DNA of 64,000 bases, from positions 16,465 to 80,464 of the forward strand of contig NZ_PYWI01000020.1 of assembly GCF_003049575.1 (NCBI RefSeq), read 5' to 3'. The DNA comes from Lysinibacillus parviboronicapiens (GTDB taxonomy: Bacteria > Bacillota > Bacilli > Bacillales_A > Planococcaceae). The notes below the pieces were generated by a model. That model saw nothing but the letters and a program-made list of their open reading frames with translations, did no database searches and was not told the origin of the DNA. Position numbers and translations under genes: made by a program. The first letter of the stretch is position 1. Each line of letters begins with the position of its first letter. This document shows, piece after piece, positions 28,006-38,999 of the stretch.

Positions 28006-28200
28006 TTAATGATGGTCTGCAGCGTCTGGCGTTGGCTCGTTTGGAATGATTGCACCAATTACGAAAATTAGTACTGAGAACACAACTGAAATGATAGCAC
28101 CTGTTTGGAAATCAAATGGTACACCAAGTACAGAACTTACTACATAGTTTAACATTGAAACTAGTAGGAATGACCATACAAATGTAACGATATATTGCAT
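28006..28200 (-). CDS. DUF2929 (YjzD-like) small membrane protein
   Basis: 64 residues from ATG 28200, chosen because GAGGTGAAATTA lies directly upstream; a longer frame starts at 28233 without an SD. Two membrane helices and an acidic, His-ended tail (PDAADHH). YjzD-like proteins lie upstream of fabHF in B. subtilis, as here. Function unknown. Confidence 0.82.
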   Translation of the reverse strand: MQYIVTFVWSFLLVSMLNYVVSSVLGVPFDFQTGAIISVVFSVLIFVIGAIIPNEPTPDAADHH

Positions 28201-28343
28201 TAATTTCACCTCAACCGAACTTTTTAAAAGCATAAGTTTTACTACATATACATTATCATATCATAACATAAGACGAAAAAAAAAGAACCTTTTACGATAA
28301 AGTGGACATTAATCGGTGGTATACTCTCACTGCCGCCAATTGG

Positions 28344-28386
28344 TTGATACAATAGGGCGAATACAAATGCCCAATCAACCATCGGA
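28344..28386. repeat. Inverted repeat in the yjzD-fabH gap
   Basis: TGGTTGAT plus GGGC pair with GCCC plus ATCAACCA around GAATACAAAT. There is no T tract, so this is probably not a terminator. Confidence 0.5.
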
Positions 28387-28494
28387 ACCCTTGATTATTC
28401 TATGTTTTGAAGTGAAAGACTTAGCATTAGTGAATAGAAAAGAAACATGGCGAATTTGTCACAACAATGTGACCAAATAGTATAACGAGAGTAC

Positions 28495-28718
28495 TGAAAA
28501 AGTCCATAAAATGAATTTTAGCCATGGCTTTTTCTTCGATTTCGTTGCGCCGGACGCTTTCTTGGGGGCGAACCTTGAGCCACATCGTTGCTAACGCTCC
28601 TGGAGCCTAAGCAGATTATCAATTTTACATCAAAAAATAGCTTTTCACTTTTGAGACAGCCAAAGAGTGTGAGTGTAGACAAACTTGGCATAATCGAGTT
28701 TGCCTACACTCTTTTTTT
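28495..28718 (-). repeat. Family B repeat fragment with flanking hairpins
   Basis: On the minus strand, 28548-28612 reads CTCCAGGAGCGTTAGC, then GGCTCA, then GAAAGCGTCCG and ACGAAATC, matching family B copies at 2.1 and 7.2 kb. A terminator-like hairpin (GAGTGTAG / CTACACTC, 28671-28718) and an AAAAAGTCCAT / ATGGCTTTTT pair (28498-28534) bracket it. The rest of the 770-base gap before fabH shows no gene. Confidence 0.55.
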
Positions 28719-28920
28719 AGAAATTACAAAAAGAGGATTGGTTAACGTGAACACACGGTCTCCATTTATTATGTCGCATCTATATTTATAATTTTATCCA
28801 TAAATACGTTGCTTTTTAGCATGGCATTGTTAAAGTACATAAGCCTAAGCACTTGATAACACTAGCTTTAAAGCATAAATTGTAATTCATCTTGCACCCT
28901 TCCTTCATTATGCGTTATAA

Positions 28921-28937
28921 TTATGACCAGTTACTAA
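28921..28937 (+). promoter_or_regulatory. FapR-like operator upstream of fabH-fabF
   Basis: TTATGACCAGTTACTAA resembles the FapR palindrome (TTAGTACC-type/GGTACTAA-type halves) and lies 34 bases before the fabH start. FapR represses fabHA-fabF in B. subtilis until malonyl-CoA accumulates. The match is partial. Confidence 0.55.
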
Positions 28938-28970
28938 TAATTGATAGTAAGAAAGCAGAGGGGTTGCTAT

Positions 28971-29909
28971 ATGAACGCAGGTATTATAGGGTTAGGCAGA
29001 TACGTTCCAGAAAAAGTCGTTACGAATTTTGACTTAGAAAAAATTATGGACACGTCGGATGAATGGATTCGAACTCGTACAGGAATTGAAGAACGTCATT
29101 TTGCTGAAGAGAATCAGGAGACTTCGGATCTGGCAGTAGCTGCTGCTAAAGATGCTATTGCGAAAGCAGGTATTACGCCTGAGGAGATAGGACTAATACT
29201 TGTAGCAACTGTAACACAAGATCAAAATTTTCCAAGTGTAGCATGTATGGTTCAGGAGCAAATTGGTGCAGTAAATGCAGCGGCGATGGATCAGGCAGCG
29301 GCTTGTGCAGGATTTATATATAGTTTAGTGACAGCCAAGCAGTTTGTAGAAACAAATGCTTATAAATACGTCTTAGTAGTAGGTGTTGAAAAGCTGTCGA
29401 AAGTGATTAATTGGGAAGATCGTAATACGGCTGTATTATTCGGTGATGGTGCAAGTGCTGCTGTTGTTGGGCCGGTTTCAGAAGGCAGAGGGATTTTATC
29501 TTTTGAGCTCGGAGCAGATGGAACAGGCGGAAAAAATCTGTGTTTAACACAGCAACAGACGATTGCCATGAATGGCCGTGAAGTTTTTAAATTTGCAGTA
29601 CGCCAAATGGGTGAATCTGCTTTGAATGTGTTAGATAAAGCTGGTTTAACAAAAGAAGATGTGGATTTCTTAGTGCCACATCAAGCGAATATACGTATTA
29701 TGGAGTCTGCACGTGAACGTCTCGACTTACCACTTGAAAAAATGTCGAAAACGATTCACAAATATGGTAATACATCGGCAGCATCTATTGGAATATCATT
29801 GGTAGAAGAGCTTGAAGCAGGTAAAATAAAAGATGGTGACTTACTAGTACTTGTTGGTTTTGGCGGTGGCTTAACTTGGGGTGCCGTTGCAATGAGATGG
29901 GGAAAATAA
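28971..29909 (+). CDS. fabH: 3-oxoacyl-ACP synthase III (FabH)
   Basis: 312 residues from ATG 28971 (AGAGGGG upstream). Active-site Cys112 (AAACAGF), His in VPHQANIRI and Asn in [11 protein letters not shown] form the catalytic triad; Cys112 has the same number as in E. coli FabH, which supports the start. It condenses acyl-CoA primers with malonyl-ACP to start fatty-acid synthesis. In Bacillales FabH prefers branched primers. First gene of fabH-fabF; 30 bases separate them. Confidence 0.96.
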   Translation: MNAGIIGLGRYVPEKVVTNFDLEKIMDTSDEWIRTRTGIEERHFAEENQETSDLAVAAAKDAIAKAGITPEEIGLILVATVTQDQNFPSVACMVQEQIGAVNAAAMDQAAACAGFIYSLVTAKQFVETNAYKYVLVVGVEKLSKVINWEDRNTAVLFGDGASAAVVGPVSEGRGILSFELGADGTGGKNLCLTQQQTIAMNGREVFKFAVRQMGESALNVLDKAGLTKEDVDFLVPHQANIRIMESARERLDLPLEKMSKTIHKYGNTSAASIGISLVEELEAGKIKDGDLLVLVGFGGGLTWGAVAMRWGK

Positions 29910-29939
29910 TAACGATAAATGCTTGAGGGGAGTAAGACA

Positions 29940-31181
29940 ATGAGTAAACGACGAGTAGTAATTACAGGAATTGGCGCAGTTACACCACTAGGAAATAGCA
30001 TCGAAGAAACATGGGCAAACATTAAAGCTGGAAAATCTGGTGTTGGGGAGTTAACACGTTTAAACAAAGATTTATTCGCAGCTAAAATTGCCGCAGAAGT
30101 AAAAGACTTTGATATTGAAAAGTATATTGAACGTAAGGAAGCCCGTAAAATGGATCGCTTTACGCATTATGCACTTGCAGCTTCCATCATGGCTATGGAG
30201 GACGCACAGCTTACAATTGATGAAGAGCTAGCACCGCGCGCAGGCGTGTGGATTGGCTCTGGTATCGGTGGAATGGAAACGTATGAACAGCAGTTTTTAA
30301 CGTTCCAAGAACGTGGAGCAAGACGTGTAAGTCCATTCTTTATCCCAATGATGATTCCAGATATGGCATCAGGTCAAGTGTCTATCCATTTCGGAGCTAA
30401 GGGTATTAATTCTTGTTCTGTAACGGCTTGTGCATCTGGCACAAATTCAATTGGAGATGCTTATAAAGTAATTGAACGTGGCGACGCAGATGTTATGATT
30501 TCAGGTGGTGCAGAGTCACCAATCGTCACAATGGCAGTTGCAGGTTTCTGTGCAAATACAGCATTGTCTTTAAATACCGATGCAACAACCGCTTCACGTC
30601 CATTTGATAAAAACCGCGATGGCTTTATTATTGGTGAAGGTGCAGGGATTGTTATTTTAGAAGAGTATGAGCACGCGAAAGCTCGCGGAGCAAAAATTTA
30701 TGCTGAAGTGCTTGGCTACGGCTCAACTGGTGATGCTCACCATATCACTGCTCCAGCACCAGAAGGTGAAGGCGCAGCACGTGCGATGAAACAAGCATTA
30801 GCTGATGGAGGTGTAGAACCTTCACAAGTTGGCTATATTAATGCACACGGAACAAGTACACCTTATAATGATTTATTTGAAACACAGGCAGTAAAATCAG
30901 CCTTTGGTGAACATGCTTACAAACTGGCAATGAGTTCTACAAAATCAATGACAGGTCACTTACTAGGGGCAGCTGGTGGTGTCGAAGCGATTTTCACAGC
31001 GCTTGCGTTAAAAGAGGGGATTTTACCACCGACAATCAATTTAACAGAGCCAGACCCAGAATGTGATTTAGATTATGTGCCAAATGAAGCCCGAGATGCA
31101 AATATCGAATACGCGATGAGTAATTCTCTTGGATTTGGCGGTCATAACGCTAGCCTACTATTTAAAAAATGTGAAGAATAA
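29940..31181 (+). CDS. fabF: 3-oxoacyl-ACP synthase II (FabF)
   Basis: 413 residues from ATG 29940 (GAGGGGAGT upstream), the usual FabF length. Catalytic Cys164 in TACASGTN, with His in NAHGTST and [12 protein letters not shown]. Elongating condensing enzyme of type II fatty-acid synthesis. Last gene of the operon, followed by a terminator. Confidence 0.96.
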   Translation: MSKRRVVITGIGAVTPLGNSIEETWANIKAGKSGVGELTRLNKDLFAAKIAAEVKDFDIEKYIERKEARKMDRFTHYALAASIMAMEDAQLTIDEELAPRAGVWIGSGIGGMETYEQQFLTFQERGARRVSPFFIPMMIPDMASGQVSIHFGAKGINSCSVTACASGTNSIGDAYKVIERGDADVMISGGAESPIVTMAVAGFCANTALSLNTDATTASRPFDKNRDGFIIGEGAGIVILEEYEHAKARGAKIYAEVLGYGSTGDAHHITAPAPEGEGAARAMKQALADGGVEPSQVGYINAHGTSTPYNDLFETQAVKSAFGEHAYKLAMSSTKSMTGHLLGAAGGVEAIFTALALKEGILPPTINLTEPDPECDLDYVPNEARDANIEYAMSNSLGFGGHNASLLFKKCEE

Positions 31182-31191
31182 TCAAAAACGT

Positions 31192-31242
31192 TAGCCTATA
31201 GGTAAACTCTGTAAAGATTGAGTTTAGCTATAGGCTTTTTTA
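31192..31242 (+). terminator. Terminator after fabF
   Basis: AGCCTATAGGTAAACT pairs with AGTTTAGCTATAGGCT, followed by T6. The next 300 bases up to 31533 hold no gene I can support. Confidence 0.85.
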
Positions 31243-31433
31243 TTGCGCGACGAACTGCTAGCGCTTCGAGCATGAGTTTGGCTCATTCTTATGCAGAAAT
31301 CTCGTTGTTTCTTCTATTAAACAGTTTAGAGTGGAATGTTCGTTTACGTACTCAGTTTATTGAAGTTTAGAGTGACCGCCAGCTGAACGCCCTGTCAGCA
31401 GTGAAATCACCGTTCTTATGCATCCCGATTATG

Positions 31434-31483
31434 AAAAAAAGCCTGTAACCAAATCTGAAATTCTTCAAGTTTGTCTACAGGCT
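31434..31483 (-). terminator. Minus-strand terminator downstream of the trpS-side transcript
   Basis: AGCCTGTA / TACAGGCT stem with extra inner pairs; the T tract lies on the minus strand (A7 at 31434-31440). The gene it serves must be the minus-strand gene ending at 31759, so the transcript would cross the small plus-strand gene at 31550-31762. Confidence 0.7.
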
Positions 31484-31549
31484 GACGTATTTTTTATTCA
31501 CTTTGAGAATAGATGATAAATAAGAAGAAATAGAAAGGATGCCGTCTAC

Positions 31550-31762
31550 TTGTTCCGTCTCTTTTTATTTTTAATGAGCTATGGCTTAATGATACTTTCA
31601 ATAGGAAATCTCATATTGTACTTGAATTACCGCACACTCGGTTATTCATGGTCCGTTGTTTTTAAGTTTATGGTTCATACAACGGAATTTTATTTGGCAA
31701 TCGGAGCCTGCATTGTGTTATGCGGTGTTGTGCTTGACTTTGGTTTTGAGCGAACATCCTAA
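31550..31762 (+). CDS. Small two- to three-helix membrane protein, unknown function
   Basis: 70 residues from TTG 31550 (GAAAGGATG, 8-base spacing). Hydrophobic segments at residues 1-25 and 40-63. No recognised family. Its last four bases overlap the end of the convergent gene, and the minus-strand terminator for that gene lies on the far side, so antisense transcription is likely. Confidence 0.65.
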   Translation: MFRLFLFLMSYGLMILSIGNLILYLNYRTLGYSWSVVFKFMVHTTEFYLAIGACIVLCGVVLDFGFERTS

Positions 31763-32085
31763 TCTAAAAGATACGGAGAGAAAGTCACTTTAATTCCTAG
31801 TTCAGTTGCTACCTGTTGAGCCAAAATTGTACCTTGCTCATCATGTTTTTTTGCCAAATGTTCCATACCTTCAATGAATGAATCTGTTTCAAGATTAATC
31901 CATTCACCAAAGTTACACATCCATGATGTTAACTCAGTTAGCAAATGTTCATTTAATGGAAAGTTCTCTAATTCTAAATTGGCAAGACACTGACCACACC
32001 ATAGAGGATCAGCACCAAAGTCACCTTCTAAAATAAGTGTTTGTATTGGCTTTTTACAAAGTTCGCATAGCATAGACATAGACAA
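31759..32085 (-). CDS. Small protein with two CxxC pairs, unknown function
   Basis: 108 residues. An N-terminal zinc-ribbon-like pattern (CELCKKP and WCGQC, 20 residues apart) is followed by a mainly helical acidic region. Only five bases separate it from trpS upstream, so it is probably co-transcribed with trpS and under the T-box. No family recognised; metal binding is inferred from the cysteine pairs. Confidence 0.75.
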   Translation of the reverse strand: MSMSMLCELCKKPIQTLILEGDFGADPLWCGQCLANLELENFPLNEHLLTELTSWMCNFGEWINLETDSFIEGMEHLAKKHDEQGTILAQQVATELGIKVTFSPYLLD

Positions 32086-32090
32086 ACCTC

Positions 32091-33140
<1,050 letters not shown>

Positions 33141-33212
33141 TTAAACCTTCAATTACGGACGGATAGCCACTGTGCTATCTGGTAGAGCGTCCAAATAAAT
33201 ACTAAATATCAT

Positions 33213-33487
33213 AAAAAAACATCATGCGTCCTCATTAGTTTTTTCTAATGAAGGGACGAATGATGTTAGTATCCGCGGTACCACCCAGCTTGCCTAAAAA
33301 GGCCACTCTACTTCGTAACGTGAAGGGACGAGCTTTGCTAGTAGTCAATCGTGCACATACTTGAACGTTCGCAAAACTAACTCGGAAGTCCATTCCAAAC
33401 GCATGCACGATCTGTTTGCAGCAACCACAGACTCTCTAAACGTGCACATTGCATTTGTACTACTCTTCGTCAGCGTTTTTAATTATT
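33213..33487 (-). promoter_or_regulatory. T-box riboswitch of trpS
   Basis: Read on the minus strand, the conserved T-box TGGGTGGTACCGCGG is at 33287-33273. It is followed by a terminator hairpin (33266-33220) and a T tract. A UGG Trp codon in GAATGGACTTCC (about 33395) is the likely specifier. Uncharged tRNA-Trp binding would favour read-through into trpS. The leader runs from the predicted start near 33487. Confidence 0.92.
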
Positions 33488-33493
33488 GCAAAA

Positions 33494-33523
33494 ATTATAT
33501 TATAAAGAGTTAGCTAATTGCAA
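33494..33523 (-). promoter_or_regulatory. Sigma-A promoter of the trpS leader
   Basis: On the minus strand: TTGCAA (33523-33518), 18-base spacer, TATAAT (33499-33494). Confidence 0.7.
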
Positions 33524-33648
33524 GCTTAGAAAATCAGACTTTTAGCGGTGTTTTTTTTATGAAAAAAACTTTATGCTAGTTATGCTGTGTTTTTATGTAA
33601 AAAAGCAACCTTTATTATTAGCGATACGTCTTAATTGTACACGTCAAA

Positions 33649-33677
33649 TTGACATTATTCTCGTTTAAATTTTATAA
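33649..33677 (+). promoter_or_regulatory. Candidate upstream promoter of spx
   Basis: TTGACA, 17-base spacer, TTATAA, about 270 bases before spx. A second TATAAT lies at about 33862, closer to the gene. The 430-base gap between the trpS promoter and spx contains nothing else I can name. Confidence 0.45.
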
Positions 33678-33949
33678 CTGAGAATCAACAGTAGAAATAA
33701 ATGAATGTTTAAAATCGCTGATAAGTGGGAATATTATTATTAGTTCATTGGACACCTTTCAGAAATTAGCTACTTTCAAGCTATAGAAATAGACAGAATA
33801 TTTCGCGATAAGGTCATTCTTTTTTTCATTGGAACTATATTCAAACACAGCTGAGTGCTGTATAATGAATATGTAGCTTTACATTACATTAATTCTAATT
33901 TAACAAACTGGTTATAGATAACGATTACAAACAGAAAGGATGTGTCAGT

Positions 33950-34348
33950 ATGATAGTAACTTTATTTACATCACCAAGTTGTACATCTTGCCGAAAAGCG
34001 AAAGCATGGTTGGAGGAGCACGAAATCCCATATACCGAGCGAAATATTTTTTCTGAACCATTAAGCATTAGTGAAATAAAAGAAATTTTACGCATGACGG
34101 AGGATGGGACGGATGAAATTATTTCAACGCGCTCTAAAATTTTTCAAAAACTGAATGTGGATGTAGAAAGCTTACCATTACAACGTTTATATGAGTTAAT
34201 TCAAGAATACCCTGGATTATTACGTCGTCCAATCATCTTAGATGAAAAACGATTACAAGTAGGATACAACGAAGATGAAATTCGTCGATTCTTACCACGT
34301 AAAGTGCGTGCTTATCAATTACAAGAAGCACAGCGTATGGTGAACTAA
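33950..34348 (+). CDS. spx: Redox-sensing RNA polymerase-binding regulator Spx
   Basis: 132 residues with the ArsC-like fold. The redox switch CTSC is at residues 11-14 ([14 protein letters not shown]). RSKIFQKL and [27 protein letters not shown] match Spx. Under disulfide stress Spx binds the alpha subunit of RNA polymerase and activates thiol-homeostasis genes. Its degradation adaptor YjbH lies 5 kb downstream and the ClpC adaptor MecA is the next gene, as in B. subtilis. Confidence 0.96.
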   Translation: MIVTLFTSPSCTSCRKAKAWLEEHEIPYTERNIFSEPLSISEIKEILRMTEDGTDEIISTRSKIFQKLNVDVESLPLQRLYELIQEYPGLLRRPIILDEKRLQVGYNEDEIRRFLPRKVRAYQLQEAQRMVN

Positions 34349-34779
34349 TATCAATCTATTCTGCATATAATGTATTAGGTGTTGCAAATGCAAAAAGCAT
34401 GTTGTGACATCTATTTTTTTATGCTTTACTTATGTAAAATCCTTCTGTACAAGCTATAATATTTAATAGGGGAAAGTCATATATTTCCGTAAAAGTATGT
34501 TAAACTTGATTTTAGCTAAATAGTTTACTACAATTTCAATAATTCAAATATCTTTTGTGAAATGGTGTATATCCTTTTCATTTTATGAAAGAACAGCATA
34601 CAATAGAATTAGAGACAACTGAACTGTAAATTCAATGATTTCAGTTGCTCGATGATTTATTGTGGTGTAGTCAAAGGTTGAAAAACAAAGGAGTATGAAG
34701 GTTAAAAACAATGAATCAAAGCATACTAATGAAATAATACTGTTTTTCGACAAATGACAGTGAAGGGAGATGAAGTCTA
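34349..34779. other. spx-mecA intergenic region
   Basis: 430 bases without a convincing gene. An AAAGCAT / ATGCTTT pair (about 34395-34432) may terminate spx. CAACTGA / TCAGTTG repeats lie at 34617-34647. A 20-codon frame at 34694-34756 has GGAG too close to its ATG to be trusted. Confidence 0.4.
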
Positions 34780-35448
34780 GTGGACATCGAACGTGTAAAT
34801 GAAAATACACTCAAGCTCTTTATAACGTACAATGATATAGAGGATCGCGGCTACAGTCGTGAAGAAATTTGGTACAACCGAGCAAAGGGTGAACAACTTT
34901 TTTGGGATATGATTGACGAAGTAAATACAGAGGATTATTTTGATGTGGAAGGTCCGATTTGGATTCATATCAATGCGTCTGAAGTTGGCTTGGAGATCAT
35001 TGTCACACGTGCACATATATTAAAAGACGGTGAAACATTAGATGGTCATTCGCATTTTGATGAACACAAGGAGATGTTTGCCCCATTTGACGAAGTTGGA
35101 GAGGATCTTCTCAGTCAACTAACTCAATTCGGTGACATTGATGAGTCAGAATTATTTATGGATACAGATATTTATGTTTATAAATTTAAAGATATTGATG
35201 AGTTAATCCCTGTTGCTAAACGTATAACAGACGAATTAGTGGATTCCTCATTATTCAAATATGAAGATTGGTACTATCTAGTTGTAGACTTCACGAATGC
35301 CGATGACGATTTAAATCGCCATGATAAAAATGCGGTCATTAAAGAATTTCTAAGCCCGTCAAATTTCACGATACATCGCCTTGAAGAGTATGGCGACAAG
35401 ATTATGGAATATGATTGCTTTGAAACTATTCGGAAATATTTTATCTAA
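34780..35448 (+). CDS. mecA: ClpC adaptor protein MecA
   Basis: 222 residues from GTG 34780 (AGGGAGATG upstream). N-terminal substrate-binding part MDIERVNENTLKLFITYNDI, acidic linker, and C-terminal ClpC-binding domain (YYLVVDFTN, FLSPSNFTIHRLEEYG). MecA targets ComK and other proteins to ClpCP and helps ClpC assemble. Stands alone with its own terminator. Confidence 0.95.
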   Translation: MDIERVNENTLKLFITYNDIEDRGYSREEIWYNRAKGEQLFWDMIDEVNTEDYFDVEGPIWIHINASEVGLEIIVTRAHILKDGETLDGHSHFDEHKEMFAPFDEVGEDLLSQLTQFGDIDESELFMDTDIYVYKFKDIDELIPVAKRITDELVDSSLFKYEDWYYLVVDFTNADDDLNRHDKNAVIKEFLSPSNFTIHRLEEYGDKIMEYDCFETIRKYFI

Positions 35449-35455
35449 ATGATTC

Positions 35456-35487
35456 AAGCCTCTGAGATTATTCAGAGGCTTTTTTTG
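35456..35487 (+). terminator. Terminator after mecA
   Basis: AAGCCTCTGA / TCAGAGGCTT perfect stem, 6-base loop, T7. Confidence 0.92.
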
Positions 35488-35621
35488 TGGCTAGTCATCA
35501 AGGTTGAAGTAGAATGATTTTGAGACGGAACATGGCAAATATTAAATTTGGAAAGAAAACCGATATTTTTTGGTAAACCATGAAATTTCATTTTACAATT
35601 GGACAAAAAGGAGACAGTTTT

Positions 35622-36740
35622 ATGCTTTTCGCCTATACAGAGCATGGAAAACCTTTTATGTCTTATCAACATTCAAGACAAGCACTTAAACGCTATCGCC
35701 GTATTTCAAAATTTTTTTGCCCTCAATGCCAGCAACCTGTTCAGTTGAAAATTGGTACTGTCAATATCCCGCATTTTTCACATATTGCACATCAAAGTTG
35801 TGAACGATTATTTGCAGAAGGTGAATCTATGCTCCATCTACAAGGTAAAATTCAATTGTTTGAATGGTTGAACAAGCAAGGTTATGCAGTAGAGCTAGAG
35901 CCATATATAAAAAAACTATCTCAACGCCCAGATATTCTTGTGACGAAAGAGCATCAACAAATAGCAATTGAGTTCCAATGTAGCACTATCTCACATGAAA
36001 AATGGCAGTTGCGTACAGCAGGATATAAAAATATGCATATTCAAGCATTGTGGCTTTTTCAAACACCTCAGAAAAATCTTACCTCACAGGATATCATAAA
36101 AGTTACTATTCCTCCCATTAGGCAAAATGCTATAAATTATACATCCAAAAGTTTACCTTATTTATTGACCTATGATGCGCATTCAGCAAGGTTTAATTAT
36201 TGGGCGAATCTTCTTTATGTTCATGGGAACACTTTTATAGCGAAAGTACAATATGTGCCGATTAAAAAACAGCTCTTTCCGTTTTATGTGCCCAAGCCGA
36301 TTACAAGAGAAGAATTCCGTTATTATTGGCAACTCTATAAAAGGATTTGTATGCAGTATGTCTATCAAAGATTAATACGTAGTAAAAAAGGCGTGCAGGA
36401 TTTATTTCTACGAAGTTGTTATGAGCTGCACTTTTCGCTTGAGACAATGCCTATTTATGTTGGATTACCTGTTAAAAATGCTGCATCAATTCCGATTTTT
36501 TCAATCGAATGGCAAACGATTTTACACCATTTTTGCAGGCTAACTCAATTGCAGCTTCATGAATTAAGCAAGGAAAATATTCAACTTTTTCTTAGTCAGC
36601 TTAGTTTGCAGACGACAAACGAGGCAGTTCAAGCTGTGAAAAATTATTGTAACCTGTTTGAAAGATGGTCTCACAGCAACGATCACTTTCCAGATATTTG
36701 TGAGCAAGTTTACTCACATTTTTCTAATATAAACGACTAA
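35622..36740 (+). CDS. coiA: Competence protein CoiA-like nuclease
   Basis: 372 residues from ATG 35622 (AAAAGGAGA, 7-base spacing). N-terminal CPQCQQPVQLKIG zinc-ribbon-like pair and HFSHI; then a PD-(D/E)XK nuclease core RPDILV and IAIEFQCS. The C-terminal half is helical. CoiA promotes recombination of incoming DNA in competent cells. Placement between mecA and pepF matches B. subtilis. Confidence 0.9.
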   Translation: MLFAYTEHGKPFMSYQHSRQALKRYRRISKFFCPQCQQPVQLKIGTVNIPHFSHIAHQSCERLFAEGESMLHLQGKIQLFEWLNKQGYAVELEPYIKKLSQRPDILVTKEHQQIAIEFQCSTISHEKWQLRTAGYKNMHIQALWLFQTPQKNLTSQDIIKVTIPPIRQNAINYTSKSLPYLLTYDAHSARFNYWANLLYVHGNTFIAKVQYVPIKKQLFPFYVPKPITREEFRYYWQLYKRICMQYVYQRLIRSKKGVQDLFLRSCYELHFSLETMPIYVGLPVKNAASIPIFSIEWQTILHHFCRLTQLQLHELSKENIQLFLSQLSLQTTNEAVQAVKNYCNLFERWSHSNDHFPDICEQVYSHFSNIND

Positions 36741-36943
36741 TACGTCGCACCTTGAATACGAAAAGTTAGTAGATGTTTATGTGTGAAACCAAGTGTCAGT
36801 AAGTACCTGGTTTTGATCAATTAGTAATTCTCTATGAGGTGCAAAACCCTCAAGATTAAAGGGTCACTTTATTTGCAATTGCCACAATATACTGAGAAAA
36901 TATGAGAGTACAGGTAAAACTAACATATAGAGGGGGCTGGCGT

Positions 36944-38761
36944 ATGGCTAGTAACAGCAATCAGGTTTTAATGAGAAATGAAATACCAGAAGAGTTAACT
37001 TGGCGCTTGGAGGATATTTTTGCAACAGATGCGCAATGGGAAGAGGAGTTAAAAGAAGTCGCAGCATTTGCAAAAGAGGCACCTAGTTATGCAGGTACTT
37101 TAAAAAATGGTGCAGACGCCTTATTAGCAGTGCTAACGTATTACGATCAAATTTATGAGCGCACTATGAAGCTCTATACTTATGCCCATATGCGTTATGA
37201 CCAAGATACAACAAATAGCTTTTATCAAGATATGAATAGCCGTATCCAAACATTAGCGACAAATATTTCAGCTGCCCTATCATTTTTAACGCCAGAAATT
37301 TTATCATTAAGTGAAGATACAATTGAAAGCTACTTAGCAGAAAATAAAGAATTACAATTATATACACAATCTTTAAAAGAGATTACCATGGCACGTCCGC
37401 ATGTATTACCTGCTGAACAGGAAGCTCTACTTGCACAAATGGCGGAGGTAACAGGCACAGCATCGAATACATTTAGTATGTTGAACAATGCGGATATGGA
37501 CTTCCCAAAAGTGAGAAATGAAGATGGGGAAGAGGTTCAACTCACACATGGTAACTATATTAAGTTTTTAGAAAGTACAGATCGTAGTGTGCGTGAAGCG
37601 GCATTTAAAGCAATGTACGAAACATATGGTCATTTTAAAAATACATTTGCTTCTACTTTAACAGGCAATGTGAAAAAACATAATGTCAATGCACGAATTC
37701 GTAATTATGATTCTGCTCGACATGCAGCAATGTCGAATAATTTTATTCCAGAAAATGTGTACGATCAATTAGTGGAGACGATTCACAAGCATTTACCTGT
37801 GATGCAACGATATATTGCCTTGCGTAAAAAGATGTTAGGCGTGGATGAATTGCATATGTGGGACTTGTTCACACCACTTGTACAAGAAACAGACATGAAA
37901 ATGCCGTATGATGAAGCGAAAGACATTTTGGTGAAGGCTTTAGCACCACTTGGGCAAGAGTATCAGAATATCGTACAAAGTGGTCTGGATCATCGCTGGG
38001 TAGATGTCAAAGAAAACAAAGGGAAACGTAGTGGTGCTTACTCATCAGGTGCCTATGGTACGAATCCCTATATCTTAATGAACTGGCAGGATAATGTGAA
38101 TAACCTATTTACATTAGCGCATGAGTTTGGACATAGTGTTCATAGTTATTACACGCGTAATAACCAACCGTTTGTCTACGGAGATTATTCCATTTTCGTG
38201 GCAGAAGTTGCGTCGACATGTAACGAGGAGCTATTAAACGATTATCTACTTCAAACAATTGAAGATCCTCAACAAAGGATTTATTTATTAAACCATTGGC
38301 TTGATGGTTTCCGCAGTACAGTCTTCAGACAAACAATGTTTGCAGAGTTTGAACATTTAATTCATCAAATGGATCAAAATGGGGAGTCTTTAACATCAGA
38401 ACGTTTAACCGAAGTTTATTTTGATTTAAATAAGCAATACTTCGGCGAAGATATGGTCGTAGACGAGGAAATTGGCTTAGAGTGGGCGCGTATCCCACAC
38501 TTCTACTACAATTACTATGTCTATCAATATGCAACAGGAAAATCTGCGGCAACTGCATTAAGTAAACAGATTCTTGAAGAGGGTGCACCGGCTGTGGAAC
38601 GTTATATTAATAACTTCCTGAAAGCAGGTTGCTCGGATTTCCCGATTGAAGTATTAAAAGCAGCAGGTGTTGATATGAATGCGGCGAAACCAATTGATGA
38701 TGCTTGTAAAGTATTTGAAGAACGTTTAAATGAACTAGAAAAATTATTGTTAAATAATTAA
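36944..38761 (+). CDS. pepF: Oligoendopeptidase F
   Basis: 605 residues from ATG 36944 (AGAGGGGG upstream); an upstream frame from 36902 lacks an SD. M3 family: zinc motif LAHEFGHSVH (His393), downstream glutamate in EVASTCNEELL, and the YYVYQYATG substrate region. Cytosolic degradation of short peptides. Followed by a terminator and then roxS, as in B. subtilis and S. aureus. Confidence 0.95.
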   Translation: MASNSNQVLMRNEIPEELTWRLEDIFATDAQWEEELKEVAAFAKEAPSYAGTLKNGADALLAVLTYYDQIYERTMKLYTYAHMRYDQDTTNSFYQDMNSRIQTLATNISAALSFLTPEILSLSEDTIESYLAENKELQLYTQSLKEITMARPHVLPAEQEALLAQMAEVTGTASNTFSMLNNADMDFPKVRNEDGEEVQLTHGNYIKFLESTDRSVREAAFKAMYETYGHFKNTFASTLTGNVKKHNVNARIRNYDSARHAAMSNNFIPENVYDQLVETIHKHLPVMQRYIALRKKMLGVDELHMWDLFTPLVQETDMKMPYDEAKDILVKALAPLGQEYQNIVQSGLDHRWVDVKENKGKRSGAYSSGAYGTNPYILMNWQDNVNNLFTLAHEFGHSVHSYYTRNNQPFVYGDYSIFVAEVASTCNEELLNDYLLQTIEDPQQRIYLLNHWLDGFRSTVFRQTMFAEFEHLIHQMDQNGESLTSERLTEVYFDLNKQYFGEDMVVDEEIGLEWARIPHFYYNYYVYQYATGKSAATALSKQILEEGAPAVERYINNFLKAGCSDFPIEVLKAAGVDMNAAKPIDDACKVFEERLNELEKLLLNN

Positions 38762-38766
38762 TTTTT

Positions 38767-38801
38767 AGTGGCTGTAGTAACTTTACTACAGCCACTTTTT
38801 A
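38767..38801 (+). terminator. Terminator after pepF
   Basis: AGTGGCTGTAGTAA / TTACTACAGCCACT perfect stem with T5. Confidence 0.92.
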
Positions 38802-38923
38802 TATGGAGTAAAAATTATGTTCATCAATAAATTTAAAGAATAATGATTTTCTTAGATTTCTAAATGAAAAAAAGTATCCATCTTGAAAAAATACTGTACT
38901 GTAATCGCTTTCTATTTGACAAA

Positions 38924-38999
38924 TTTGTGAATCTAGAGCATGTTTCATTGCTTAATTTATTATTCCATGATAAAGTGATTCTTGTGAAATAAATCACAA
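38924..38999 (+). promoter_or_regulatory. roxS promoter with ResD-like and Rex-like sites
   Basis: Promoter TTGCTT (38948-38953), 17-base spacer, TAAAGT (38971-38976). TTTGTGAAT, the ResD consensus, is at 38924-38932, just upstream of the -35. TTGTGAAATAAATCACAA (38982-38999) matches the Rex palindrome and overlaps the predicted start. In B. subtilis ResD activates and Rex represses roxS; the same wiring is inferred here. Confidence 0.78.

Noticed and set aside
28588..28791. 67-codon plus-strand ORF upstream of fabH
   Set aside because: It spans a repeat fragment and a terminator hairpin and has no SD.
34694..34756. 20-codon leader peptide before mecA
   Set aside because: The SD is only one base from the ATG and no attenuator-like structure follows.
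38982..38999. Orphan Fnr/Crp box
   Set aside because: TTGTGA-N6-TCACAA could fit Fnr, but its position at the roxS start and the known biology favour Rex.
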